NCBI GenBank assembly: GCA_021413535.1
Contig: JAIOQF010000361.1
Span: 1-5,893, forward strand
Direction: 5' to 3'
DNA length: 5,893 nt
Source: Verrucomicrobiota bacterium
GTDB taxonomy: Bacteria > Verrucomicrobiota > Verrucomicrobiia > Verrucomicrobiales > Verrucomicrobiaceae
The first letter of the stretch is position 1; every line of letters begins with the position of its first letter. Under the pieces are notes generated by a model that was not told the DNA's origin, ran no database searches, and worked only from the letters and a program-made list of their open reading frames with translations. This document shows positions 5,841 to 5,893 of this stretch, in pieces. The position numbers and the translations under genes are program-made.

Positions 5841-5893
5841 TGACCCCGGAGGCGACGCAATGCAAATGTGGGTCGGAGGTCCTCACCATGGTC

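Noticed and set aside
5872..5890. GAGG/CCTC inverted repeat near the right edge
   Set aside because: The arms are only 4 bp around one base, too short to form a meaningful hairpin.
5830..5893. A minus-strand open frame from the window edge, with an internal ATG at 5889, ending in TGA at 5830-5832
   Set aside because: Only about 20 codons are visible and nothing is recognised. It could be the tail of an upstream gene cut by the edge or chance; it also overlaps the candidate promoter.

Overview
The window looks like ordinary chromosomal housekeeping DNA from a Gram-negative bacterium with lipid A. It contains a fused LpxC-FabZ enzyme directly followed by lpxA. This fusion is known from Bacteroidota, Chlorobiota and PVC-superphylum bacteria. 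With the moderately high GC content, the gene order and a PVC-like glutaredoxin, I favour Verrucomicrobiota or a relative; that placement is an inference. None of the seven visible start codons has a convincing Shine-Dalgarno sequence.

Layout, low to high coordinates. Bases 1-662 (minus) hold lpxA, whose 3' end is cut by the window edge. Bases 674-1987 (minus) hold lpxC-fabZ, 11 bp upstream of lpxA, so the two almost certainly form one lipid A operon. Bases 2069-2452 (minus) encode a small secreted DUF5329 (YfeK-like) protein. A 122-bp divergent intergenic region with a perfect TATAAT-containing palindrome separates it from a glutaredoxin-like gene at 2575-2931, the only plus-strand gene. A strong stem-loop lies between that gene and the convergent alanine racemase gene (2966-4096, minus). 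Then come a 164-bp intergenic region with another perfect hairpin, an Old Yellow Enzyme family ene-reductase (4261-5337, minus), and a DoxX-family membrane protein (5374-5778, minus) 36 bp upstream of it. Bases 5779-5893 hold no confident gene.

Functionally, lpxC-fabZ and lpxA supply early lipid A synthesis and fatty-acid dehydration, and alr supplies D-alanine for peptidoglycan, so much of the window serves the cell envelope. The DoxX/OYE pair and the glutaredoxin are redox proteins, probably for detoxification or thiol homeostasis, but their substrates cannot be read from sequence.

I found no mobile element, CRISPR array, tRNA, rRNA or clear novel system. The points worth a second look are the missing Shine-Dalgarno signals, a single-cysteine CGWS glutaredoxin with extra cysteines, an alanine racemase lacking the usual carbamylated lysine, and several palindromic intergenic elements.
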